DNA from: an uncultured Chloroflexota bacterium
GTDB lineage: Bacteria; Chloroflexota; Limnocylindria; Limnocylindrales; CSP1-4
Reading direction: 5' to 3'
Assembly (NCBI GenBank): GCA_903928275.1
Contig: CAIYQJ010000309.1
Span: forward strand, 1-7,983
DNA: 7,983 bases
Notes under the pieces: generated by a model
The model's database searches: none
Seen by the model: the letters and a program-made list of their open reading frames with translations, nothing else
Told to the model about the DNA's origin: nothing
Part shown: positions 1 through 6,075 of the stretch, in pieces
Position numbering within the stretch: the stretch's first letter is position 1
Layout of the letters: every line of letters begins with the position of its first letter
Program-made: the position numbers and the translations under genes

Positions 1-341
1 CGGCGGGGAGCCCCGCTCCGACCACGAGCGCCGCGGCGAGTGCCAGCGCCGCAGCGTCCGGGCCACCGGCACGCTCATCCGTGGCGCCGTCCCCGTCGGC
101 CCGGCCAGCCGGCACGCCCTCCGCCTCGCCGACGGCGCCCGCCCGGTACCCGGGGTTGACGCCGTGCCGCGGCGTCCCCGACTGCTACGTATACGTCGTG
201 AAGACCGGCGACACCCTCACGCGCATCGCGACCCGCTACGGGCTCACACTCGCCGAAGTGCTCGCCCGGAATCCGGCGATCTCCGATCCATCCCACATCG
301 TCCGGGGCCTGAAGGTCCGGCTGCCGACGCCGAAGCGGTAG
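1..341 (+). CDS. LysM-domain exported protein, 3' part (5' end outside window)
   Basis: The reading frame is open from the left edge (codons in phase from base 3) to TAG at 339-341, so this is the C-terminal part of a longer protein. The first ~60 visible residues are a low-complexity Ala/Ser/Pro/Thr linker. A LysM domain follows at about 189-326, with the typical core YVVKTGDTLTRIA, a helix containing LAEVLARNP, and the closing LKVRLP strand. LysM domains bind N-acetylglucosamine polymers such as peptidoglycan, so the protein probably sits outside the membrane, anchored or secreted through a missing N-terminus. Two cysteines (codons at 165-167 and 183-185) flank the linker-domain junction and could form a disulfide. 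The GTG at 81 is the only in-frame start codon seen, but the frame is open before it, so it is probably not the true start. The LysM call is firm; the role of the whole protein is unknown. Confidence 0.85.
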   Translation, partial: AGSPAPTTSAAASASAAASGPPARSSVAPSPSARPAGTPSASPTAPARYPGLTPCRGVPDCYVYVVKTGDTLTRIATRYGLTLAEVLARNPAISDPSHIVRGLKVRLPTPKR

Positions 342-418
342 GACCGCGGACCCGGAGGCGGTCGCGGGTCGTACCATCGTCCACGGATGCCGGGGGAGTC
401 GACGACGCCGGCCGCCCG

Positions 419-424
419 AAGGAG
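419..424 (+). promoter_or_regulatory. Shine-Dalgarno AAGGAG before the GTG start of the moxR gene
   Basis: AAGGAG lies 7 nt before the GTG at 432, which is near-ideal spacing. It favours that start over the in-frame ATG at 387, which has no purine-rich site in front of it. Confidence 0.55.
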
Positions 425-431
425 AGCCTCG

Positions 432-1409
432 GTGGATCTGCCTGCCCGGACCGGTGCCTCGGACGCTGCCGCGGTGGGAGGCCTCTGGGCGCGCCTCCGT
501 GACGCGGTCGCGCAGGCGGTGGTCGACGCCGAGCGCCCCACGCGCCTGCTCGCGGTGGCACTCCTCGCGGACGGCCATGCGCTCATCGAGGACGTGCCCG
601 GCGTCGGCAAGACCGTCCTGGCCCGCGCCTTCAGCCGGGCGCTCGACCTCGGGTTCGCGCGCGTCCAGGGCACGCCCGACCTCCTGCCGGGGGACGTGAC
701 CGGGAGCAGCGTCCTCCAGGGCGGCGCGTTCCGGTTCATCCCGGGCCCCATCTTCACGAACGTGCTGCTCGTCGACGAGGTGAACCGGGCCACGCCGCGG
801 ACGCAGTCCGGGCTCCTCGAGGCCATGCAGGAGCGCCAGGTCTCGGTCGATGGCGAGACACGCGTGCTGCCGGACCCGTTCCTCGTGCTGGCCACGGAGA
901 ACCCGATCGAGCTCGAGGGGACCTTCGCGCTGCCCGAGGCGCAGCTCGACCGCTTCCTCGTCCGCGTCGGCCTGGGCTACCCGTCCGCGGCGGGAGAGCG
1001 CGCGATCGCGCGCCGCTACCGGGAGCGGCGCGAGCCACTCGACTCGGTGCCGGTCGTCGCGGACGCCGCCGCGATCGGCGAGGCCCGGGAGGTGGTCCGC
1101 ACCGTCCTCGTGAGCGATGACGTGGAGGGCTACCTGGTGGCGATCTGCCGCGCGACGCGCGACCACCCGGACCTGCGTCTCGGGGCGAGCCCGCGCGCGA
1201 CCGTGGCGCTGTACCGCGCCAGCCAGGCCTGGGCCGCGCTCGACGGGCGGGCCTTCGTCCTGCCGGACGACGTCGCGGCGCTCGCGCCCGCGGTCCTCGC
1301 CCATCGGCTCCTGCTCGACCTCGACCGCGAGCTCGCCGGTGCGACCGCGGCGCGGGTCCTCTCGGAGGTCCTCGCGTCCGTCGCGGTCCCGATCCCGCCC
1401 GGGCGATGA
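432..1409 (+). CDS. MoxR-family AAA+ ATPase
   Basis: This is a MoxR-type AAA+ ATPase of 325 aa from the GTG at 432, a normal family length. Numbered from that start, the Walker A motif is EDVPGVGKT (53-61), Walker B is NVLLVDE (110-116), sensor 1 is ATENP (154-158), an arginine lies in LDRF at 174 (finger region), and sensor 2 is GASPR (251-255). The C-terminal ~80 residues form the helical lid. MoxR ATPases are thought to act as chaperones that assemble or remodel partner complexes, often envelope or VWA/DUF58 proteins. The gene overlaps the DUF58 gene by 4 bp (ATGA), so the two are translationally coupled. The start is uncertain: GTG 432 has AAGGAG 7 nt upstream, while the in-frame ATG at 387 would add 15 low-complexity residues and has no Shine-Dalgarno, but follows a TACCAT hexamer (372-377) that could drive a leaderless mRNA. 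Family assignment is firm; the specific substrate is not known. Confidence 0.95.
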   Translation: MDLPARTGASDAAAVGGLWARLRDAVAQAVVDAERPTRLLAVALLADGHALIEDVPGVGKTVLARAFSRALDLGFARVQGTPDLLPGDVTGSSVLQGGAFRFIPGPIFTNVLLVDEVNRATPRTQSGLLEAMQERQVSVDGETRVLPDPFLVLATENPIELEGTFALPEAQLDRFLVRVGLGYPSAAGERAIARRYRERREPLDSVPVVADAAAIGEAREVVRTVLVSDDVEGYLVAICRATRDHPDLRLGASPRATVALYRASQAWAALDGRAFVLPDDVAALAPAVLAHRLLLDLDRELAGATAARVLSEVLASVAVPIPPGR

Positions 1410-2638
1410 GCGGCCCCACGGTCGCGGCGATCGCCCTCGTCGCTGCCGGGTTCCTCCTCGGGGCGCCGGGCCTCGGCCTCGTGGCGATCGTGGCCCTCCT
1501 CGTCCACGGCCTCGGCCGTCTCACGGCGCGGATCGGCCTGCGCGGTGTCACGTACGAGCGGCGCCTCGGGCGGGACCGGATGGTCTGGGGCGACGAGATC
1601 CCGCTCGACCTCGTCGTCCACAACGACAAGCTCCTGCCGCTCCCCCTGCTCGTCGCGGAGGAGATCGTGAGCCAGGGCGTCGTCGTCCGGGACCGGGATG
1701 CGCTGGTCTCCGAGCGTCCGGGCTGGCTCGCGGTGCGGAACGCGTGGACCCTCGCCTGGTACGAGCGCGTCGTGCGGCACCTGTGGCTCGTCGGCGATCG
1801 GCGCGGCCGGTTCGTCCTGGGACCCACCCGGATCACCGTCGCCGACGTCTTCGGCCGCGACGCCGCGACGATCCGGCTCGAGCGGGAGCAGGCGTACGTC
1901 GTGCGGCCGCGCACGGTCCCGGTCCTCGAACGCGCACCGGCGCGCGCCCCGCTCGGACACCGTCGCGCCCCCGCCGGGATCTTCGAGGAGCCGACGCTCT
2001 TCGCGGGCGTCCGGCCTTACCGCCCCGGCGATCCCCCGCGGCGCATCCACTGGCGAGCGACGGCGCGGGTCGGGGTCCCCACGAGCAAGCGCTTCGAGTC
2101 ACCGCGCTCCCGGGAGGCGTTGATCGCCCTGGACGTCCAGACGGTCGCGGGTCCCTACTGGCGCCGCGACGTGGACGAGGAACGGCTCGAGGAGCTCGCG
2201 GTCGCCGCCGCGTCCCTCGCTCGCTCGTTCCTGCGGGACGGCGTCTCGACCGGCCTCGCCGCCGCCGCCCACACCGGCCGTCGCGAGCGCATCGCCTGGA
2301 TCTCGCCGCGGACCGGACCCGCGCAGCTCGCCCTCATCGCCGACGCGCTCGGGCGGATGGGGCCGGCTCCGTCCGCCCCGTTCGAGCACCTCCTCGCGAG
2401 TGTCCCGCGGCGCGTGCCGCCCGGCACGGCGATCGTCGTCCTCACGTCCCGCGACCCCGGGCCGTGGTCGGCGACGCTGCGACGCGCGTCGGCGGCCGGG
2501 TACGACATCCGGCTCGTGATCCTCGGCGGCGGGGCGGGACCGGTGTCCCGTCCCGCACGCAGGGCGGGGATCGCGGTGGCCGTCGCGACGCTCGAGCCCG
2601 ACTGGCGCACCGCGGACGCGCTCGCCGTGGTCGGGTGA
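1406..2638 (+). CDS. DUF58 domain membrane protein
   Basis: The protein has 410 aa. Two hydrophobic segments at about residues 5-36 form an N-terminal membrane hairpin. A cytoplasmic region follows with the DUF58 signature YRPGDPPRRIHWRATAR at 205-221, then a von Willebrand A-like fold starting at strand ALIALDVQ (238-245). DUF58 proteins are routinely encoded next to MoxR ATPases and are presumed to be their partners; the biochemical function is not established. The metal-site segment reads D-V-Q-T-V (243-247) instead of DxSxS, so classical metal binding may be lost. The ATG start is fixed by the ATGA overlap with the moxR stop. The TGA stop overlaps a possible GTG start of the next gene (GTGA at 2635-2638). 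Length and domain order look intact. Confidence 0.92.
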   Translation: MSGPTVAAIALVAAGFLLGAPGLGLVAIVALLVHGLGRLTARIGLRGVTYERRLGRDRMVWGDEIPLDLVVHNDKLLPLPLLVAEEIVSQGVVVRDRDALVSERPGWLAVRNAWTLAWYERVVRHLWLVGDRRGRFVLGPTRITVADVFGRDAATIRLEREQAYVVRPRTVPVLERAPARAPLGHRRAPAGIFEEPTLFAGVRPYRPGDPPRRIHWRATARVGVPTSKRFESPRSREALIALDVQTVAGPYWRRDVDEERLEELAVAAASLARSFLRDGVSTGLAAAAHTGRRERIAWISPRTGPAQLALIADALGRMGPAPSAPFEHLLASVPRRVPPGTAIVVLTSRDPGPWSATLRRASAAGYDIRLVILGGGAGPVSRPARRAGIAVAVATLEPDWRTADALAVVG

Positions 2639-2643
2639 CGGGC

Positions 2644-4191
2644 ATGACGTCCGCACCGCCGCCGAAGGGCCGACCCGGGGACGCGCACGGGCCGGGCCGG
2701 GGCGCCGCGGAGCGCGCCTCGAGCGGGCACCGCCTCACCGACGTCGTCGTGCCGGCGCTCGACGCGATCGTGGAAGGGTCGTGGATCGCGCTCGTCTACG
2801 TCTCCCTCCAGCTCGGGCCCGCGCACGGAGCGGCGGTCCTCGGCCTGCTGGCCTTCGTGGTGGCGGCCGCGGTCGGGGTCGCGTGGGCACGGTGGGCGGA
2901 CGGCGCGACACGGCGCGGGAGTCCGGCCTGGGCCACGTGGGTCCTCGCGCTCGTCGCGGGGGCCGCGGGATGGCTCGCGGACCCCGCGGCCCGGGCGGCG
3001 CTCGCGTCGGCCCTGGCGGGAGGCGCGGCATTCGCGGACCTCGAGGCCGCCATCTCCGCGAACATCGCCGGCTGGCTGCTCGGACTGGCGGTCCTGCGCG
3101 GGGCCACCCACGGGCCGGGCTCGCTCGACGACGAGCGCATCGGCGCCATGCTCGACCGGATCCTGCTGCTCGCCATCCCCTGGGCGCTCGGGCTCGCCTT
3201 CGCGCGGGACGATCGTCCGGCGTTCGTGGCGGCCGCCCTCGTCGCCACGCTCACGTTCGTCGGCGCGGCGCTCCTCGCCGTGGGGCTCGCGCGGCTGGAG
3301 TCGCTCGGGACGGAGGCGGGGGTCGACTGGCGCCGGAACCGCGCCTGGGTGGTGATCGTCGGCGGGGTCATCGTCGCGATCCTCGTCGTCTCGGTGCCCG
3401 CGGCGCTCCTGACCGGGGCACCGCCCGGCACGCTGCTGGACGCGATGTGGGCGCCCTTCGCGGCGGTCGCCGGGCTCCTCGGGCTCGTGACGGCCGCCGT
3501 CGCGGCGCCGATCCTGGGCGGGCTGGAGGCCGTGCTCCGCGTCCTGCCGACGCCCGGACCGACCCGGTCGCCGGTCCCGATCCCCCCGCTGGACTCCGGT
3601 GCCGGGACGGTCGCGGCTGCGCAGGCGGACCCACGCGTGGGCCTCACGATCGCGATCCTCGCCCTGGTCGCGATCTCGATCGCGGTCGTCCTGCTGGTCG
3701 CGCGACCGGCGGCACGCAGGCGGCGCGACCGCGCGACGGGGCCGGGGCCCGCGGCGCCGGAGGAGCGCGCGATCGTCCTCCCGCGCGGCCTCCTCCACGT
3801 CCCGGCGTTGCGCCTCCGCGCGAGGCGTCGATCCTCGCCGACGACCGCAGCCGAGGCGTATCTCGCGCTCCTGGATGACGTCGCCGACGACGCGGTCCTC
3901 GCGCGACGTCCGAACGAGTCGCCGAGGGCGCATGCGCGACGGATCCGATCGCTCGGGGTCCTGGCTCCCGACGAGCCCGGGTCGGCACGCGGCGCGCCGA
4001 CCGCCGTCGACCACGACCCCGGCGCCGACCTCGCGCTCCTCGTCGCGGACTGGGAGCTCGCCCGGTACGCGGGCCGGACCCTGTCGGCCGCCGAGGATCG
4101 GCGCGGCGTCTCTCGCTGGAGGCGGCTGCGCGCGATCGTCGGGCGCGGCTCCCGCGGCCGGCGTCGGACCGCGGGGGACGGCACCCGCTAG
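2644..4191 (+). CDS. Multi-pass membrane protein with C-terminal DUF4129 domain, no transglutaminase core
   Basis: The protein has 515 aa from the ATG at 2644, or 518 aa from a GTG at 2635 that would overlap the DUF58 stop as GTGA; neither start has a clear Shine-Dalgarno. A short Pro/Gly-rich cytoplasmic N-terminus is followed by about eight hydrophobic segments between residues 46 and 292, a Pro-rich loop (302-316), a further membrane segment at about 332-353 and an Arg-rich stop-transfer stretch. The C-terminal ~100 residues (400-497) match the DUF4129 pattern: TAAEAYLALLDDV, RRPNESPRAHARRI and, near the end, WELARYAGRTLSAAED. In TgpA-type proteins a periplasmic papain-like transglutaminase core lies between the membrane block and DUF4129. 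Here that core is absent and the whole protein contains no cysteine, so it cannot be a cysteine transglutaminase. It is probably the membrane partner of the MoxR/DUF58 pair; the exact function is unknown. Confidence 0.85.
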   Translation: MTSAPPPKGRPGDAHGPGRGAAERASSGHRLTDVVVPALDAIVEGSWIALVYVSLQLGPAHGAAVLGLLAFVVAAAVGVAWARWADGATRRGSPAWATWVLALVAGAAGWLADPAARAALASALAGGAAFADLEAAISANIAGWLLGLAVLRGATHGPGSLDDERIGAMLDRILLLAIPWALGLAFARDDRPAFVAAALVATLTFVGAALLAVGLARLESLGTEAGVDWRRNRAWVVIVGGVIVAILVVSVPAALLTGAPPGTLLDAMWAPFAAVAGLLGLVTAAVAAPILGGLEAVLRVLPTPGPTRSPVPIPPLDSGAGTVAAAQADPRVGLTIAILALVAISIAVVLLVARPAARRRRDRATGPGPAAPEERAIVLPRGLLHVPALRLRARRRSSPTTAAEAYLALLDDVADDAVLARRPNESPRAHARRIRSLGVLAPDEPGSARGAPTAVDHDPGADLALLVADWELARYAGRTLSAAEDRRGVSRWRRLRAIVGRGSRGRRRTAGDGTR

Positions 4192-4241
4192 CTTCACGGC
4201 ACCGGATCTCGCGCCCGCATCCTCGGGCAGGCGGCGTCCGA

Positions 4242-4343
4242 GTGGCCGGGGCGCCGGGTGGCTTCGCCGGCCCGCGTGGCCCGGTGCCCCGCGTGGGCCG
4301 GGGCGCCGCGCCTCCCGCGATCTGCGTGGCCACGGTGCCCCGC
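4242..4343. repeat. Two 51-bp imperfect tandem repeats
   Basis: Copy A is 4242-4292 and copy B is 4293-4343, directly adjacent and equal in length. Conserved blocks are GTGG(G)CCGGGGCGCCG at the start of each copy, and GCGTGGCC, a 1-2 nt variable gap and GGTGCCCCGC at the end. The middle 15-17 nt has diverged, and two compensating small length differences keep both copies at 51 bp. GGTGCCCC (4283-4290) at the end of copy A can pair with GGGGCGCC (4300-4307) in copy B with one G-U pair, so the junction can form a hairpin with a 9-nt loop. A GCCCGCGTGGCC stretch after copy B (about 4351-4362) may be a remnant of a third copy. Confidence 0.75.
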
Positions 4344-4431
4344 GCAGCTCGCCCGCGTGGCCGCCCTGACCGGTCATCCCGCACGGACGCCGGGTGGTGG
4401 CCGGCCGGCGACCGGGTGGCGGCCGTGTGCG

Positions 4432-4459
4432 TTGACGTGGTGGTTCCGCGGTGTAGAAT
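4432..4459 (+). promoter_or_regulatory. Sigma-70-type promoter of the mraZ / dcw operon
   Basis: The -35 box TTGACG (4432-4437) and -10 box TAGAAT (4454-4459) are separated by 16 bp. Each differs from consensus at one position, which is striking in such GC-rich DNA. Transcription should start near 4466, giving a leader of about 88 nt before mraZ. Confidence 0.85.
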
Positions 4460-4465
4460 GCGTCG

Positions 4466-4493
4466 AAGTGGCACAAAGTGGTGTCCAGTGGGG
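4466..4493 (+). promoter_or_regulatory. Predicted MraZ operator: three GTGG boxes with 10-bp period
   Basis: AAGTGG (4466-4471), AAGTGG (4476-4481) and CAGTGG (4486-4491) recur at exactly one helical turn. Read as TGGNN followed by 5 nt, they give TGGCA, TGGTG and TGGGG, the layout known for E. coli MraZ sites (TGGGN repeats with 5-nt spacers); AAGTG repeats are also known targets of MraZ in mollicutes. They begin at the predicted transcription start, so bound MraZ would block initiation or promoter escape. That MraZ binds here is inference from the family and from the adjacent mraZ gene. Confidence 0.8.
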
Positions 4494-4553
4494 GACAATT
4501 CCTCAGCCTGATGCAGCGGGCCGGAGGAGTGGGGAGAGGCAGGGGCCCGGCGC

Positions 4554-4982
4554 GTGTTCACCGGTGAGTACCGGCACTCGGTGGATGACAAGGGACGGCT
4601 CGCCGTTCCGGCGCGCTTCCGCGTCCAGCTGGGCGAGGGAGCGTTCGTCAGCGGCTGGATCGACGGCTGCCTCGCGATCTTCCCGAGGCGCGACTGGGAC
4701 GCCCTGGCCGACAAGGTCGCGGCGATCCCGATCGCGGACGCGGGAGGTCGGACGTTCTCGCGATTCCTGTTCGCCGGTGCCTTCGAGGTGGACCTCGACC
4801 GCCAGGGCCGGCTCGTGGTGCCGGCCGGCTTGCGGAAGTGGGCCGGGCTCGAAGGGGAGGCAGTGGTCGTCGGTGCGCGCGACCACGCGGAGATCTGGGC
4901 TCCGGCGCGGTGGGAGACCTACCGCGCGGAGATGGAATCTCCGGACGCCCTGGCCCAGCACCTGACCGGGCTGGGCATCTAG
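4554..4982 (+). CDS. mraZ: Transcriptional regulator MraZ
   Basis: The 142-aa protein has the normal MraZ length and consists of two AbrB-like halves. The first opens with the family start MFTGEYRHSVDDKGRLAVPA, with signature DDKGR at 11-15. The second repeats the motif as DRQGRLVVPAGLR (82-94). MraZ forms ring-shaped oligomers that bind repeated boxes upstream of its own gene and usually repress the dcw operon. The GTG start at 4554 is chosen because it gives the conserved N-terminus exactly; AGGGG (4541-4545) lies 8 nt upstream. The stronger-looking GGAGGAG at 4523-4529 is too far away to serve it. It is the first gene of the cluster, directly downstream of the promoter and GTGG boxes, and rsmH follows after 56 nt. 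Confidence 0.97.
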   Translation: MFTGEYRHSVDDKGRLAVPARFRVQLGEGAFVSGWIDGCLAIFPRRDWDALADKVAAIPIADAGGRTFSRFLFAGAFEVDLDRQGRLVVPAGLRKWAGLEGEAVVVGARDHAEIWAPARWETYRAEMESPDALAQHLTGLGI

Positions 4983-5001
4983 CGCACGAAATGGGCTTCC
5001 A

Positions 5002-5019
5002 GGATCCGCTTGGATCCGC
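5002..5019 (+). repeat. GGATCCGC direct repeat / GGATCC hairpin between mraZ and rsmH
   Basis: GGATCCGC occurs at 5002-5009 and 5012-5019 with a 10-bp period. Because GGATCC is self-complementary, 5002-5007 can also pair with 5012-5017 around a GCTT tetraloop, forming a perfect 6-bp RNA stem that ends 21 nt before the rsmH ATG. Function is unknown. Confidence 0.5.
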
Positions 5020-5023
5020 ACGT

Positions 5024-5032
5024 GAGGGTGAT
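5024..5032 (+). promoter_or_regulatory. Shine-Dalgarno region of rsmH
   Basis: GAGGGTGAT resembles the extended Shine-Dalgarno GAGGTGAT and ends 6 nt before the ATG at 5039. It decides that start over the in-frame ATG at 4991, which has no ribosome site in front. Confidence 0.55.
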
Positions 5033-5038
5033 GGACAG

Positions 5039-5980
5039 ATGGAGGTCGGGCACCTGCCGGTGCTGGCGGAGGAGGTCATGACGATCCTCTCCCCGCGCCC
5101 CGGCAGCCTCCAGATCGATTGCACCCTCGGCGGCGGTGGGCACACCGAGCGGATCCTGGAAGCATCCAGCCCGAACGGCCGCGTCCTCGGCCTCGACGCC
5201 GACCCGGCCGCGATCGACCGGGTCCGCGAGCGTCTCGCGCGCTTCGGCGACCGCCTCGTGCTCCGGAACGCGGACTTCCGCGACGTCGGGACCGTGGCGC
5301 CGGCTGCCGGCTTCGCCCGCGTCGACGGCCTCCTGCTCGACCTGGGCCTCTCGTCCTTCCAGCTCGCCGACACGGAGCGCGGCTTCGGGTTCCGGGCGGG
5401 CGGGCGGCTCGACATGCGGTTCGACCCGGCACGCGGCGTCCCCGCGTCGGAGCTCGTCGCGACGCTCGATGCGGCCGCGCTCGCCGACATCTTCCGGCGG
5501 TACGGCGAGGAGCCGCGCGCGCTGCGGATCGCGCGCGCCATCGTGCGCGACAGGGCGATCGCGCCCGTGGACACTGCCGAGCGGCTCGCCGCCGTCGTGG
5601 AGCGTGCGGCCCCCGCCGCGCCCGGCCGCCGGCGCGTCCACCCGGCTACCCGGGTCTTCCAGGCGCTTCGCATCGCGGTCAACGACGAGCTCGGTGCCCT
5701 CGAGGCGGTCCTGGCGGCCGCCATGGACCTCCTGCAGCCGGGCGGACGGCTCGTGGTCCTGTCCTACCACTCGCTCGAGGACCGGATCGTGAAGCGGTTC
5801 GTCGCGACCGAGCGCAAGGGGTGCATCTGTCCACCCGAGCTGCCTGTCTGCGTGTGCGGTCGGGTCCCGCGGCTCCGCGCCGTGGGCCCACAGCCCGTCA
5901 TGGCGGCGCCGGACGACGTGACGAGCAACCCACGATCGAGGAGCGTGCGGATGCGGGCGGCCGAGCGCATCGCAGCCTGA
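5039..5980 (+). CDS. rsmH: 16S rRNA (cytosine(1402)-N(4))-methyltransferase RsmH (MraW)
   Basis: RsmH transfers a methyl group from S-adenosylmethionine to N4 of C1402 in 16S rRNA at the ribosomal P site; it acts in the cytoplasm. From the ATG at 5039 the protein is 313 aa, a typical family length. Visible motifs are the N-terminal HLPVLAEEV, SAM-binding DCTLGGGGH (27-35), GLDADP (51-56), NADF (77-80), DLGLSS (101-106), the conserved RVFQALRIAVNDEL (205-218) and LSYHSLEDRIVK (241-252). A C-terminal four-cysteine cluster, CIC at 262-264 and CVC at 271-273, is also common in the family. The reading frame is open further upstream into mraZ, including an ATG at 4991, but the conserved N-terminus and ribosome site support 5039. 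It is the second gene of the dcw operon; the next gene follows after 95 nt. Confidence 0.97.
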   Translation: MEVGHLPVLAEEVMTILSPRPGSLQIDCTLGGGGHTERILEASSPNGRVLGLDADPAAIDRVRERLARFGDRLVLRNADFRDVGTVAPAAGFARVDGLLLDLGLSSFQLADTERGFGFRAGGRLDMRFDPARGVPASELVATLDAAALADIFRRYGEEPRALRIARAIVRDRAIAPVDTAERLAAVVERAAPAAPGRRRVHPATRVFQALRIAVNDELGALEAVLAAAMDLLQPGGRLVVLSYHSLEDRIVKRFVATERKGCICPPELPVCVCGRVPRLRAVGPQPVMAAPDDVTSNPRSRSVRMRAAERIAA

Positions 5981-6009
5981 CAACGGTGCCCATGCCCGGC
6001 GGAGGCGCC

Positions 6010-6046
6010 GTCGGGGCGAGATCCACGGTGTCGCGTCGGGGCGACA
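6010..6046. repeat. Short direct and inverted repeats in the rsmH to 78-aa gene spacer
   Basis: GTCGGGGCGA occurs exactly at 6010-6019 and 6035-6044, 25 bp apart. The second copy lies within a perfect inverted repeat: TGTCGC (6029-6034) and GCGACA (6041-6046) around a 6-nt loop. The first copy can form a smaller stem, CGCC (6006-6009) with GGCG (6015-6018). The element sits about 20 nt before the next gene's Shine-Dalgarno. It could be an RNA structure or a protein site, or chance in GC-rich DNA. Confidence 0.4.
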
Positions 6047-6063
6047 TCGACGACCGAGAGAGT

Positions 6064-6069
6064 GGAGGA
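6064..6069 (+). promoter_or_regulatory. Strong Shine-Dalgarno GGAGGA of the 78-aa gene
   Basis: GGAGGA ends 6 nt before the ATG at 6076. It is the best match to the anti-Shine-Dalgarno among the dcw genes here, and it fixes the start over in-frame GTG 5986 and ATG 5992. Confidence 0.75.
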
Positions 6070-6075
6070 ACCACG

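Larger units (their letters stand above)
4192..4553 (+). other. Non-coding region between the MoxR operon and mraZ (promoter region plus leader)
   Basis: These 362 bp carry no credible gene. In order: an extremely GC-rich stretch with two 51-bp imperfect tandem repeats (4242-4343), a further GC-rich spacer with CGGGTGG motifs, then an abrupt fall in GC around 4430-4500 holding the mraZ promoter and GTGG boxes, and finally a purine-rich leader before the mraZ start. No hairpin followed by a T-tract was found after the DUF4129 gene, so no intrinsic terminator can be called. Confidence 0.8.

Noticed and set aside
75..1304. 409-codon reverse-strand open frame opposite moxR
   Set aside because: Lies fully across a convincing MoxR gene and the LysM domain; composition is that of a GC-rich shadow.
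1117..2643. Upstream extension of the DUF4129 frame back through the DUF58 and moxR genes
   Set aside because: The frame is open but gives Arg/Pro-rich nonsense overlapping two well-supported genes; starts at 2635 or 2644 fit the operon spacing.
4213..4228. GCCCG / CGGGC hairpin shortly after the DUF4129 stop as a terminator
   Set aside because: Only a 5-bp stem and no T-tract follows; such stems are expected by chance at this GC content.
2155..4476. Very long reverse-strand open frame (773 codons) opposite the DUF4129 and part of the DUF58 genes
   Set aside because: High GC makes stop codons rare on the opposite strand. The translation is a low-complexity Arg/Pro/Gly/Asp mix with no domain, while the + strand shows clear families.
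4511..4567. 18-codon upstream ORF (ATG 4511) overlapping the mraZ start out of frame
   Set aside because: No Shine-Dalgarno in front of it and no distinctive product; most likely chance.
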